A model generated the notes under the pieces. That model saw only the letters and a list, made by a program, of their open reading frames with translations. It was not told the origin of the DNA and made no database searches. Positions 48,743 through 48,872 of a DNA stretch of 48,872 nt are shown one piece after another. Positions within the stretch are counted from its first letter, which is position 1. Every line of letters starts with the position of its first letter. A program made the position numbers and the translations under genes. The stretch comes from Candidatus Cacconaster stercorequi. Lineage in GTDB: Bacteria > Bacillota > Clostridia > Oscillospirales > Oscillospiraceae. The stretch lies in assembly GCA_018064925.1 (NCBI GenBank), contig JAGHUH010000008.1, positions 1-48,872 on the forward strand. Reading direction: 5' to 3'.

Positions 48743-48772
48743 AAAAAAAGAACAGTCTTTCGACTGTTCTTC
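48743..48772 (-). terminator. Terminator of the rRNA operon
   Basis: AGAACAGTC pairs with GACTGTTCT around a 4-base loop, followed on the minus strand by TTTTTTTAT. It lies just past the 5S 3' end. Confidence 0.85.
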
Positions 48773-48777
48773 TTCAT

Positions 48778-48872
48778 GTTGGCGCTACCTATTTTCCCAG
48801 GCGCGTCAGCCCGTCAAGTATCATAGGAAGAAGCGCGCTTAACTGACCTGTCACGGGATGATGCGAAGCATC
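48778..48872 (-). rRNA. 5S ribosomal RNA, 3' part (cut by window end)
   Basis: On the minus strand the last bases read CCTGGGAAAATAGGTAGCGCC, split by family pattern as the helix I/IV end of 5S. It is preceded by GATACTTG and, with the usual 14-base spacing, GTTAAGC. The 5' third is outside the window. The rRNA operon therefore lies to the right, transcribed leftward. Divergence in loop B and the shared 50-bp repeat leave some doubt about the part beyond 48823. Confidence 0.65.

Overview
The window looks like a draft contig from a gut-type Clostridia genome, most likely Oscillospirales/Ruminococcaceae-like. The grounds are: strong AGGAGG ribosome binding sites, GC-rich codons with short AT-rich spacers, Firmicutes-type families (Bce-like sensor/transporter, SpoVK/CbbX-like AAA ATPase, clostripain, DUF937, ApbE/NusG_II/Gx transporter), and TTGACA-17-TATAAT promoters. 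Both ends stop in repeated DNA: an IS256-like end on the left and a 5S rRNA end on the right.

Region by region. (1) 1-1387: IS256-type end, then a two-gene operon of unknown function whose larger protein has a duplicated module of about 75 residues. (2) 1608-7325, minus strand: macrodomain protein, membrane-anchored clostripain with a perfect inverted repeat in its promoter, small alpha/beta hydrolase, and a cytoplasmic leucine-rich-repeat protein. (3) 7568-18037: a 10.4-kb island integrated in the 3' end of tRNA-Ser(GGA). It has a tyrosine integrase, XRE repressor diverging from a Cro-like gene and an AlpA-like excisionase, CHC2 zinc-finger primase plus SF3/D5 helicase, an iteron-bearing candidate origin, a sigma factor, an ArpU/sigma-4-like protein, a cold-shock protein, an RHH regulator and many small orphans. 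It has no relaxase, capsid or terminase gene. The layout fits a phage satellite (PICI-like) better than an ICE or a prophage. (4) 18247-26799: divergent OMP-decarboxylase-fold protein, phosphatase-GNAT fusion, YgiQ-type radical SAM protein, then an amino-acid ABC transporter with an AbgB-like amidohydrolase, preceded by a strong promoter with ArgR-like half-sites. (5) 26878-33671: DUF937 protein, two zinc-site membrane proteins, a structured leader before rpe-recR, then apbE, NusG_II and Gx transporter genes and a CbbX/SpoVK-like ATPase. (6) 33718-39541: GNAT, YfbR-like nucleotidase and mtaB on minus; cysteine desulfurase, MATE transporter and rlmA on plus. (7) 39630-46131, minus: a complete BceRS-AB-like peptide-antibiotic sensing/detoxification module with a BceR-type box, then typA. 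(8) 46266-48872: a half tRNA-Arg, an intact tRNA-Arg(CCU), a three-gene accessory operon (DUF7662-like and DUF6508-like proteins plus an orphan), a 50-bp 5S-related repeat, a terminator and the 3' part of a 5S rRNA.

How the genes work together. The island genes form a replicate-excise-regulate set: repressor versus Cro/Xis, then primase/helicase acting at an adjacent origin, with sigma-like factors that may redirect host RNA polymerase. A short palindrome, TGACAATGTCA, recurs four times in the island. In the core genome, the ABC operon ends in a peptidase-like amidohydrolase, suggesting import and cleavage of a conjugated amino acid. apbE with NusG_II and Gx suggests extracytoplasmic flavinylation, though no FMN-binding target is visible here.
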